Shown here in pieces: positions 33,462 to 41,482 of a stretch of 64,000 bases of DNA. The notes beneath the pieces are model-generated. The model was not told the DNA's origin. It did no database searches and worked only from the letters and a program-made list of their open reading frames with translations. The stretch's first letter is position 1; each line of letters starts with the position of its first letter. Source of the stretch: Bradyrhizobium erythrophlei (GTDB lineage: Bacteria; Pseudomonadota; Alphaproteobacteria; Rhizobiales; Xanthobacteraceae); NCBI GenBank assembly GCA_900129675.1, contig FSRD01000001.1:7739501-7803500 (forward strand). Reading direction: 5' to 3'. Made by a program: the position numbers and the translations under genes.

Positions 33462-34122
33462 ATGACCCCTCCCAAGAGACTATTCCTGTTAATCCTCGCG
33501 GCTGCTGGCCTGCAGTTCGCATTCGCAGACGGCAGCTTTGCTGCGTCGCCGCTGACGATGAACTTCGTCACGCACGCCTCGTTCTTTTCCGCGGAATCGA
33601 AGCAGCCCAAAACGCTCGATCCTCAGGTCTTTGTCCAAGACCCGGCAGCGGAAGCCGCAACCGGTCCACAAGGTATCAAGCACGCCGCCGGTGTTCGGCC
33701 CCCTCTTATCGAGCAAGATGCCAAATCGTCCCCCCTCTACAATGCCGACGGAAAGCCGCTAGGGTTCGACTTGCAGACATGGCTCTCGCCATCCGGAACT
33801 GTCACGATTACCGAAGAGAACGGGAAGATACTGCTGGAGGCGACCTTTAGAGGCCTTAAGGCCGAACGGCAGTTACAGCCTGTTCGAGAACCATTTTGAC
33901 CACACGCCGGTGACGTTTACCGCCATGGACGGGATGGGAAAAACCAGCAACTTCGTTGCGCAACCCGACGGAGCCGCCAGGATTTCCGTAACGCTGCCGG
34001 ATTTTCCCACACATGCAAACGCCGTGCTCCTCATCTACAACAGCGAGGGTCAGCCTCATGGATTGGATCGAGGCAAGATCGGAATAGAGGCACACCATCA
34101 ATTGATCGCTCGACCCGAATGA
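33462..34122 (+). pseudogene. frameshifted secreted protein gene
   Basis: From ATG 33462 the frame gives a signal peptide (KRLFLLILAAAGLQFAFADG) and about 130 residues, then stops at 33899. The +1 frame carries the natural continuation: NGSYSLFENHFDHTPVTFTA MDG, through PTHANAVLLIYNSEGQPHG to TGA at 34122. The break is at AAGGCCG near 33858-33863, consistent with one extra base (GLKPNGSYSLF restored by removing it). The rejoined product is about 219 residues. I do not recognise the family. A sequencing error is the alternative. Confidence 0.7.
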
Positions 34123-34229
34123 GATAGCGCCGCCGTGCGAGAATTGCATTGCCCCGCGCGATAAGGTTCTCGGTCTGGGCCGCGGGGCTCCACGGCGCGC
34201 CCTCGATGCCCAGACCTGGGAGGGAACTG

Positions 34230-34457
34230 ATGCCGTCGACATTTGGACTCGTCTGTCGCTACGCCGTCTCAGGCGGAATCCCCAGGCGCTCGTTTTATGT
34301 TGCGATAGTGGTCGGCACGATTCTTAATCTCATTAATCAAGGCGACGCATTGTTCGGAGCTTCACCGATCAATTGGACAAAAATTATACTCACGTATTTT
34401 GTGCCATACGCCGTCGCTACCTATGGCGCGATTTCATATCGGTTATCGCAACCATGA
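34230..34457 (+). CDS. NrtS-like small membrane protein
   Basis: Predicted 75-residue protein with two hydrophobic segments: SFYVAIVVGTILNLINQGDA LFG and WTKIILTYFVPYAVATYGAI. This matches what I know as the NrtS family of small nitrate/nitrite-transport-associated proteins. ATG 34230 has GGGAGGGAACTG upstream. There are no nitrate genes beside it, so the role is only by family resemblance. Confidence 0.65.
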   Translation: MPSTFGLVCRYAVSGGIPRRSFYVAIVVGTILNLINQGDALFGASPINWTKIILTYFVPYAVATYGAISYRLSQP

Positions 34458-34467
34458 GAAAGCGTAG

Positions 34468-34529
34468 CCCGGATGAGCGCAGCGACATCCGGGTTTCGCA
34501 GAGGTCCCGCATGTCGCCGCTCATGCGGG
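34468..34529. repeat. two tandem palindromic units
   Basis: CCCGGATG-n10-CATCCGGG (34468-34493) is followed by CCCGCATG-n8-CATGCGGG (34506-34529). The first is a palindrome widespread in rhizobial intergenic DNA (from memory). They may end transcription between the NrtS-like gene and the convergent moeA fragment. Confidence 0.6.
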
Positions 34530-34594
34530 CTTCTGGCTACTGATCGCTGGTTGTGAAAAAGCGTCCAAAAATGACCCCTTCACCGCTTGGCGAA

Positions 34595-35467
34595 TCAATA
34601 ACTTAGCGCGCCGATCGGCGTCGGGACCCCACGCCGATTAACAAGTACCAGCATGTCGCAAGTCTCAAGCGCCTTGCGCATCGCGGCTTCGAGCCTTTCT
34701 TCGTCGTCGGCAATGGCGCCGAGAATAACCGCTTCGCCGCCGTTCTCACTCACCGCCGCCGTGACGATCGCGCCATTGGTGTCGTAGATCGCGGCGTGAG
34801 GAAGCGGCTCGCCCGGCTGCACCAGTTCGTCGCCGGTGGAGATGACCGCCACGCGCGGCCGGCGCGCGACGGAAACCTGCGCGATCCCGCAAGCCGCACA
34901 CATGCCGATCTCGCGCGAGCCGATCATGGTGCCGGCGCGCAATAACGCTTCGCCGCGCGCGATGTCGGAACCGGCATAGGAAACGAATTGTCCCGGCGAG
35001 GCGGCGCGGCGGATTTTGATCGCGCGAAGATCTGCAGGCTGCGTATGTTCGACCATGACGATGGCGTCCGCTCCGCGCGGCACCGGACCGCCGGTCGCAA
35101 TGGAAGTGGCCGTGCTCGACAATACCAGCCGCGTCGGCGCGGTGCCGCAGGCGATGACTTCATCGTTCAGCATGACGCGAACGGGAGTAGCTTCGCTGGC
35201 AGAGGGGAGGTCGGCGGAGCGCACCGCAAAACCGTCGACATTGGAGCGATCAAATGGCGGCACGTCGGTCGGCGCCACGATATCCTCGGCGAGCGCGCTG
35301 CCGAGAGCGTCGGAAAGCCGCCGCTGCTCGCTCGGAACCGCGCGCGGAAACAGCGCGGCCTCGAAACGCTTTAGCGCATCCTCGCGCGACAGTATCGTCA
35401 GGAACTGATCCTGATCCACGCTGTCGCGGCTTTTGGAGGAACGCGCATTGATCATGTCGGAACCCAT
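34595..35467 (-). pseudogene. moeA: MoeA-like molybdopterin molybdotransferase, C-terminally truncated
   Basis: MoeA inserts molybdate into molybdopterin. This copy keeps the N-terminal domains (LSREDALKRFEAALFPRAVP, APTDVPPFDRSNVDGFAVRS, ATSIATGGPVPRGADAIVMV EHT) and the start of the MoCF domain (PRVAVISTGDELVQPGEPLP, IYDTNGAIVTAAVSENGGEA). At TCDMLVL, just where the TSGGVSVGDHD active-site loop should follow, it changes to NRRGVPTPIGALSY and stops, giving 290 residues in place of about 400. Start ATG 35467 lies one base after the stop of the upstream fragment. It is unlikely to be active. Confidence 0.8.
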
Positions 35468-35468
35468 G

Positions 35469-36155
35469 TCAGTTCCGCAATATATAGGTATCGACGGCCG
35501 TACCCGCAGCAAAACCCTCAGCCCCGCCTGATACCGCGAGCCACACATCGGCGCGGGCGATTGTCTCGAGCGATGGGTCGCCGACGGCCAGCGGCATCCA
35601 GACGTCTTTAATTTGTTCGAGCAGGACGATTTCGGCGATGCCGACGCTTGAGGCAATCTTGCGCGCCAACGGCAGGGTGACCCTCTCTCGCGGCCAAAGG
35701 CCGGACAACCGGTCCAGCACGGTAAGGGCAAGAGCCCACCACGCCGCGAGTGCCTGATCCGGCGCGCCGGGCAGCGCTATGACGGGGATTTTTTCGATCC
35801 TGCCGACCGCAGCGGTCCGGCCGGGCTGCAGCGCGATGCCATGCGCGGCCACCTCGCCGCATGGGGCCAACGCTGCGATCGTCGCATCGGTGCGGCCCAC
35901 GCCTCTACCACCGACGGTCACAAGCACATCGCACGCGCCGGTATCGAATGCCCTTGCGATCGATGCCCCATCGCGCCCCGTGGCCTCGGTGCAGATAACG
36001 CTGGCACCGGCCGCGCCGGCGTTTTCCGAAATCAGCCGTGCCGTTATCGTATGGCCTGATGACGCGGGAATATCGACGATGCGCAGGCGCGGGCGGCGCA
36101 CATTCAACCTTTCCAGACCCGCCGCACGCGGATGTTGGCTCGACGAAAGCGCCAA
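35469..36155 (-). pseudogene. second MoeA/MogA-like protein, N-terminally truncated
   Basis: Minus-strand frame with C-terminal molybdopterin-binding sequence: LRIVDIPASSGHTITARLIS, TGACDVLVTVGGRGVGRTDA, HGIALQPGRTAAVGRIEKIP VIALPGAPDQALAAWWALAL, ending AAGTAVDTYILRN. Intact relatives have about 100 or more residues before RAAGLERLNVRRPRLR; here only a few remain and there is no good start codon (a TTG at 36155). It directly precedes the MoeA-like fragment, so both were one operon. Confidence 0.7.
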
Positions 36156-36156
36156 A

Positions 36157-36561
36157 ATGCTCCACTATCCAAGTGGCATTCCCAACCTTGAGCATGGCGT
36201 GAGACAGACCCTCCCGATCATCGAGCATGGCGTGAGGCGAATCCTCCCGATCACACTGATGGTGGTCGGTTGCCTCTCGATCGCCGCCTGTAAGGATCAA
36301 GGCAGCAGTGGGTTCGTAAGCGAGGCTCGCGGTCAAGATCAAGGCAACAATCAGGCCGGTGGGGGGACTCGGGGGCAACAAGGAAGCAAAGATTCCGGAG
36401 AGGAGACGCGGGGCCAAGGACCTGTTCGGACGGCATGCCAATCCGAGATCGAGAGGTTCTGCCCCGGAGAAAAGAATGCGGGCCGTTGCTTGCGGAGCCA
36501 CAGCTCGGACCAGCTGTCGGAGGCATGCAAGGGCGCCTTGGCTAACCGGGGTTCACGGTAA
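36157..36561 (+). CDS. lipoprotein with cysteine-rich repeat
   Basis: Predicted 134-residue envelope lipoprotein. The lipobox LSIAAC ends the hydrophobic segment LPITLMVVGC. After a Gly/Gln-rich spacer a Cys-rich repeat is present: CQSEIERFCPGEKNAGRCLR then LSEACKGALA, the pattern of the PF00839 Cys-rich repeat. The start is uncertain: ATG 36157 includes two tandem 11-residue repeats (EHGVRQTLPII, EHGVRRILPIT) from a 33-bp DNA duplication (36190-36255). A GTG within the second copy would make a more normal signal peptide. Function unknown. Confidence 0.65.
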   Translation: MLHYPSGIPNLEHGVRQTLPIIEHGVRRILPITLMVVGCLSIAACKDQGSSGFVSEARGQDQGNNQAGGGTRGQQGSKDSGEETRGQGPVRTACQSEIERFCPGEKNAGRCLRSHSSDQLSEACKGALANRGSR

Positions 36562-36799
36562 CCCAAGTCTCGCACACGGATGTCGTGGACGCCCCCCTCA
36601 GGCCGCTCCCGCAGTGGGACGGGTGCATGCGAAGCGAGCAAGCAAGGCTAACGAAAGGAAATGCAGCCGCCGAGTTCGGCGGCGACGTCGGTGGACGTTC
36701 CCAATAACCTGCGACACTGAAATCGATGACGGCGGACCCGACCGAAAGGTGCCCCCCGCGCCACGACCTGCCGGATCTGCGAGTTTCAAAGGCATTCCC
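36562..36799. other. intergenic, nothing recognised
   Basis: About 240 bp between convergent genes. No hairpin with a T run was found. Confidence 0.4.
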
Positions 36800-38236
36800 T
36801 CAACTCCGCGACGGGCCCCTCTCACCACGCTGGGGCCCGTGGCCGCGGCCCAAACCGGTGCCCCGCCCAGAGCCGGGCTGCCATGGCTGCGGTGACAACG
36901 CTGCCGGATCCGGCTCGCCCGCGCGGCACTGCCCCCCAGGCGGTTGCTGATCTGAATCCTCGCTGTTCGGCGAAACAGCGGATTGGCCAAGGGCCTCCGG
37001 ACTTCGCGCGGACTCGATTGCCGGCGTGACGCCGGGCTGCGCGGGTTCCGCCAGCACACGCAGGACGAACACCGTCACGAACCCGCTGAGCATCCCAGCG
37101 ATGAGGTTCGGCACCAACTTCACGGCGGGGAAAAGATAGATCTCAGCCCGCGCGCCGAGCAGCAGCACCACTACGAATTCGGTCGCGGTGCGTGCGATGG
37201 CCGCGAAGAACCCGAGCACGCAATAGCCGAGCGCCCATGGCGGCAATCGACGCACCAGCGGTTCGCCCAAGTCGATGACGAGCCCGGGCGCAATGTGCTT
37301 GAGGATCTCCAGCGGCCCAAACCGGCCGTCTCCCTGGAGGAAGCCGATGACGCCCATGATCGAACCGGCCGCCGTTGCGCCCCATCGGGAGCGGGTCAAG
37401 CGCGCGGCGAGAACGTAGAGCGGGAAGAGCAGGAACGTCTTGTACCCCGACGCAAAGGGCAAGCCCGGCAGAATCTTGAGCATTTTGAGCGAGGCCATAC
37501 ACAAGGCGATGCCGGCAACGACGGCCGCGTCATGGTGGAGTTGGCTCCCTGTCCGTGGGTCGACTGCTGTCCCCGATTGGCTCTCCGCCCGGGCAATATT
37601 CGTTCGAATGGTCTCGGCAAAGGTACTGACGTCACCGCGCAAAAGCTGCTTCGCCAAGGCGAACAATCCGGCTCGGGGCGCCCGGTTGCGTCCGCGGCCC
37701 CCGTCCCCTCCCCGCGTACCTGCGAGAAGCTCGATCGTGCGATCGAGCGCATGCACGAACAGGGGTGGCAGACGGAAGGCATGCAGCCCGTCGACCAGAT
37801 CGCGGCCCGACCCGGTCAGGCGCACCACCGCCGACGCCAGCAGCACGGTAACGATCTGCAGACACATCAGGCCGGCCTCTTCAAGTCCGCTCAGATTGAT
37901 CGAAACAGACCATCCAAAGCCTGGAACATGCCGGTCCAGAAGCACATCATTCCCTGAAGGGGACCCGGACGGCATTAGGGCGTACATTCCGAGCAGGAAA
38001 ACGAACAGCCACTTTAATTTCGACGCGGACCATAGAGCGTCCCGGAGACCGACACGACAGACCAGGAGCGTGATCACCTGTATTCCCAGCAGCGTGGGAA
38101 TCACGAACCACCGAACCGGATGGGTCAGCGAGAGGGCCGGCATCGCGAACACGAGCACCGTCACCGCGAGAAGGTAGGACACCTTCAGCACGGCGACCTT
38201 GGCATTCTTCTCGTGCGGATCACTCAATTGGCTCAC
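36800..38236 (-). CDS. ECF-type (CbiQ-like) permease fused to an S-component-like half
   Basis: Predicted 478-residue membrane protein. The N-terminal 240 residues resemble the T component of energy-coupling-factor transporters (CbiQ-like): about five hydrophobic segments, then RLPPLFVHALDRTIELLAGT and LRGDVSTFAETIRTNIARA. The C-terminal half adds about five more segments with GYKTFLLFPLYVLAARLTRS RWGATAAGSIMG and HIAPGLVIDLGEPLVRRLPP, resembling a substrate-binding S component. A 75-residue Pro/Gly/Ser-rich tail follows. Start GTG 38236. It is the last gene after the RND pump genes, 93 bp away. The substrate is unknown; no ECF ATPase is nearby. Confidence 0.65.
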   Translation of the reverse strand: MSQLSDPHEKNAKVAVLKVSYLLAVTVLVFAMPALSLTHPVRWFVIPTLLGIQVITLLVCRVGLRDALWSASKLKWLFVFLLGMYALMPSGSPSGNDVLLDRHVPGFGWSVSINLSGLEEAGLMCLQIVTVLLASAVVRLTGSGRDLVDGLHAFRLPPLFVHALDRTIELLAGTRGGDGGRGRNRAPRAGLFALAKQLLRGDVSTFAETIRTNIARAESQSGTAVDPRTGSQLHHDAAVVAGIALCMASLKMLKILPGLPFASGYKTFLLFPLYVLAARLTRSRWGATAAGSIMGVIGFLQGDGRFGPLEILKHIAPGLVIDLGEPLVRRLPPWALGYCVLGFFAAIARTATEFVVVLLLGARAEIYLFPAVKLVPNLIAGMLSGFVTVFVLRVLAEPAQPGVTPAIESARSPEALGQSAVSPNSEDSDQQPPGGQCRAGEPDPAALSPQPWQPGSGRGTGLGRGHGPQRGERGPSRS

Positions 38237-38329
38237 TCCACAGAGATTGGGGTGGCGAGGATTGCCCTAACTTAATTCTCCAGCGCTCGCGAGGGTATAG
38301 CGCGCCGGCTGCGAGCGCCATCTCACATC

Positions 38330-41300
38330 TCACTTGTCTGGGACTGCACCCTCTCCGGTTGCAGGCACAGGCGTGTCCGAGGTCGCCCATGCGAAGCGGC
38401 TCCGTTTGGCGGCCCCGGGCCGCAGCCGGTCGAGCGCCAAGTACACGACCGGGGTTGTGAACAGGGTCAGGAGCTGACTCGCCACGAGCCCGCCGATGAT
38501 TGAGATGCCGAGCGGCTGGCGCAGCTCTGCCCCGACACCGGTCCCGACGGCCAGCGGCACCGCTCCGAGAATCGCGGTGAAGGTCGTCATCATGATAGGC
38601 CGGAACCGCAGCTGGCAGGCCTCGAAGATCGCCTGCTCAGGCGAGCGGCCGCGCTCGCGCTCGGCGACGAGTGCGTAGTCGATCATCATGATGGCGTTCT
38701 TCTTGACGATGCCGATGAGCAGGATGACCCCGACTACCCCGATCAGATCCAAGGGGCGCCCCGCCGCCCAAAGGGCGAGAATCGCTCCAATCCCCGCGGA
38801 CGGGAGAGTCGACAGGATCGTGATCGGATGGATTGTGCTCTCGTAGAGAACCCCGAGGATGATGTAGACCGCGACGAGCGCCACTGCGACCAGCACGGGC
38901 TGGCTTGCAAGCGAGTCCGCGAACGCGCGCGCGTTGCCCTGGAAGCTCCCCTGTATGTTGCTGGGCACGCCGAGTTCGCGCATGGCCTGCCCGACGATCT
39001 CCGTCCCACGCTGGATGGGAAGTCCCGGGCGCATCGAGAAGCTCAGCGTTACGGCCGGCGCCTGGCCCTGATGAGCGACCGCGCTGATCTGAACGCCGTG
39101 CTCGACACGCGTCACACTCGCCAACGGAACTTGCTGTCCGCCCGGCCCGGCAACAAACACTTTGGACAACGAAGAGGGATCCTCCTGGAGTCCCGGGTCG
39201 GCCTCCAGAACGACGTGGTAGGTGTAGGTGGAACCGTAGATGGGCGACACCAGACGCTGCCCGAAAGCATCGTACAGGGTCTGGTCGATGTCGTGCGGCG
39301 CCACCCGCAGACGCGCGGCCGCGTCGCGATCGATGACCAGCGTGGTCTGCAGTGCGCCGCTTTCGAGGTCGGTGGTCACGTCACGGAGCTCTGGGGACCG
39401 TTTCAGGTTTTCCACAAGCCGTCCGGCCCACGTCTCCAGCTCGCCGAGATCGGATCCGGTGAGGGTGTACTGATACTGCGCCTTGGAGATACGGCCGCCC
39501 ACGCGCAGCTCCTGGACCGGGACCATGTAGAGGGCGACCCCTTGCACTTCGCGGGTCGCCCGGCGCAGGCGAGCGATGACCTGGTCCATGTCGAGCTTTC
39601 GCTCGGCCAGTGGCTTCAAGGCGATGAAGAGGCGCGCTTGGTTGGGAGCACCCCCGGATTGGCCCGTGAAGCTGCCCACCCTGGCCACGGCAGGATCCTT
39701 GAGCAGTACGCGCATGAGGTCCTGCACGCGCTGGCTCATGGCTTGGAACGAAACGGTGGTGGGCGCTTCGGCGATGGCGACGATGGTGCCAGTATCCTGT
39801 TGGGGGAAAAACCCCTTCGGCACTTCGATCCAGAGGACGGCGGTCGCGACGATGGTCGCGACCATCACCCCGAGCGTGAGACCACGATGGCGCAGCACGG
39901 CCAGAAGTGCGGTTTCATAGGCGGCGAGTAGTTTTCGGAACAGACGATCTCCGAGGAAGGGCTTCTCCGTCCCACGCTCACCACGGCCGAGATGCGCTCC
40001 CACGACGGGGATCAAGGTGAGCGAGACGACGGCGGAGACGGCGATGGCAAGCGCCACAGTGACGGCGAACTCCCGAAACAGTCGCCCGATTATGCCGCCC
40101 ATGAACAGGAGGGGAATCAAGGCCGCGATGAGCGAGACACTGATTGACACCACCGTGAAACCGATCTGACGCGCGGCCTCGTGTGCCGCCCGGAGCGGCG
40201 GCTCGCCCTCCCCCATGCGGCGGCTGATCGCTTCCACCACCACGATAGCGTCGTCGACAATAAACCCGGTTGCGATGGTCAGTGCCATGAGCGACAGGTT
40301 GTCGAGACTGTACCCGAGCAGATACATCGCCCCGAACGTGCCGACAATGGAGAGCGGAACCGTGACGGCGGCCGCGAAGGTAGCCCAGAGCCGCCGCAGG
40401 AAGACGAACACCATTGCCACGATGAGCCCCATGCTGATCATGAGGGCGAGTTCGACCTCACGCACGCTGGCGCGGATCGTCTCGGTCCGATCGGTTAGTA
40501 CGGACAGGTCGATGGCCGGCGGCAGCCAAGCCCGCAGCGTCGGCATCAGCGCATGGATGCGGTCCACCGTTTCGATGACGTTGCCGTCGGCCTCCTTGAA
40601 TACGAATACCAACACCGCCCGCTGGTTGTTGAACCAACCCGCCGTGCGGACGTCCTCGACGCTGTCGACGATCGAGGCGACCGCATCGAGCCGGATCGGC
40701 GTTCCGTGGCGGGTGGCGACGGTGACGGACTTGTATTCGTCTGCCTTGTACATTTGGTCATTGACGCGGATCACATAAGATTCATCGGGCGCATCGATCC
40801 GCCCTTTCGGACCCGCGGCGTTGGCGGCACTCAATGCCGCCCGCACGTCCTCAAGACCCAGTCCCATGGACGCTAGGGCCGCCGGATTGACCCTCACCCG
40901 CACCGCCGGCTTTTCGGAGCCATTGACGGTGACCTGCGCGACGCCTTTCACCTGCGAGAGCTGCTGCGCCAGGATCGTCTCCGCCGCCTCGTAAACCTTA
41001 CCAGGCGGAAGCGCCGTCGAGGTGAGCGCCAGGATCAGGACCGGCGCCGCTGACGGGTTGTTCTTGCGCCACGTCGGGGGGCGCGACATGCCCGCCGGAA
41101 GATCGGCCGACGCCGCGTTGATGGCAGCCTGCACGTCACGCGCGGCGGCGTCGATCGGGCGGCTCAGGTCGAACTGGGCGACGATAGTGGTGAGACCGAG
41201 GAGGCTCGTGCTGGTGAGCTCGGTGACGCTGGCGATCTGTCCGATGCGCCGCTCCAGCGGCGCGGCGACCGCCGTGGCCATTGTTTGGGGCTCGGCGCCC

Positions 41301-41455
41301 GGAAGAGCCGCCGTGACCATGATTGTCGGGTATTCGACCCGCGGCAGGGACGCGACCGGGAGAAAACGGAACGCGAGCGCGCCGCACAGGAACAGCGCGA
41401 GCATCAGCAGGCTGACGCCGACTGGACGCTTCAGGCACGTCGCAAAGAAGCCCAC
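38330..41455 (-). CDS. RND efflux permease, MdtC-like
   Basis: Predicted 1041-residue inner-membrane RND transporter with the twelve-helix layout (TM1, a large periplasmic loop, TM2-7, a second loop, TM8-12). The proton-relay motif is TIATGFIVDDAIVVVEAISR. The porter domain begins FRFLPVASLPRVEYPTIMVT AALPGAEPQTMA. The C-terminal half has ESTIHPITILSTLPSAGIGA and VGIVKKNAIMMIDYALVAE. It follows a second RND gene by 27 bp; two different permeases with one fusion protein is the MdtABC arrangement, where MdtB and MdtC form a heterotrimer. Substrates may be drugs, bile salts, or metals; the setting suggests metal or oxyanion stress. Confidence 0.9.
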   Translation of the reverse strand: MGFFATCLKRPVGVSLLMLALFLCGALAFRFLPVASLPRVEYPTIMVTAALPGAEPQTMATAVAAPLERRIGQIASVTELTSTSLLGLTTIVAQFDLSRPIDAAARDVQAAINAASADLPAGMSRPPTWRKNNPSAAPVLILALTSTALPPGKVYEAAETILAQQLSQVKGVAQVTVNGSEKPAVRVRVNPAALASMGLGLEDVRAALSAANAAGPKGRIDAPDESYVIRVNDQMYKADEYKSVTVATRHGTPIRLDAVASIVDSVEDVRTAGWFNNQRAVLVFVFKEADGNVIETVDRIHALMPTLRAWLPPAIDLSVLTDRTETIRASVREVELALMISMGLIVAMVFVFLRRLWATFAAAVTVPLSIVGTFGAMYLLGYSLDNLSLMALTIATGFIVDDAIVVVEAISRRMGEGEPPLRAAHEAARQIGFTVVSISVSLIAALIPLLFMGGIIGRLFREFAVTVALAIAVSAVVSLTLIPVVGAHLGRGERGTEKPFLGDRLFRKLLAAYETALLAVLRHRGLTLGVMVATIVATAVLWIEVPKGFFPQQDTGTIVAIAEAPTTVSFQAMSQRVQDLMRVLLKDPAVARVGSFTGQSGGAPNQARLFIALKPLAERKLDMDQVIARLRRATREVQGVALYMVPVQELRVGGRISKAQYQYTLTGSDLGELETWAGRLVENLKRSPELRDVTTDLESGALQTTLVIDRDAAARLRVAPHDIDQTLYDAFGQRLVSPIYGSTYTYHVVLEADPGLQEDPSSLSKVFVAGPGGQQVPLASVTRVEHGVQISAVAHQGQAPAVTLSFSMRPGLPIQRGTEIVGQAMRELGVPSNIQGSFQGNARAFADSLASQPVLVAVALVAVYIILGVLYESTIHPITILSTLPSAGIGAILALWAAGRPLDLIGVVGVILLIGIVKKNAIMMIDYALVAERERGRSPEQAIFEACQLRFRPIMMTTFTAILGAVPLAVGTGVGAELRQPLGISIIGGLVASQLLTLFTTPVVYLALDRLRPGAAKRSRFAWATSDTPVPATGEGAVPDK

Positions 41456-41482
41456 GACGAACTCCCGGTCAAATTTCCGCCT

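Noticed and set aside
36983..37957. 324-residue plus-strand ORF opposite the ECF-type gene
   Set aside because: Its charged, His/Arg-rich sequence is a complement artefact of a hydrophobic membrane protein.
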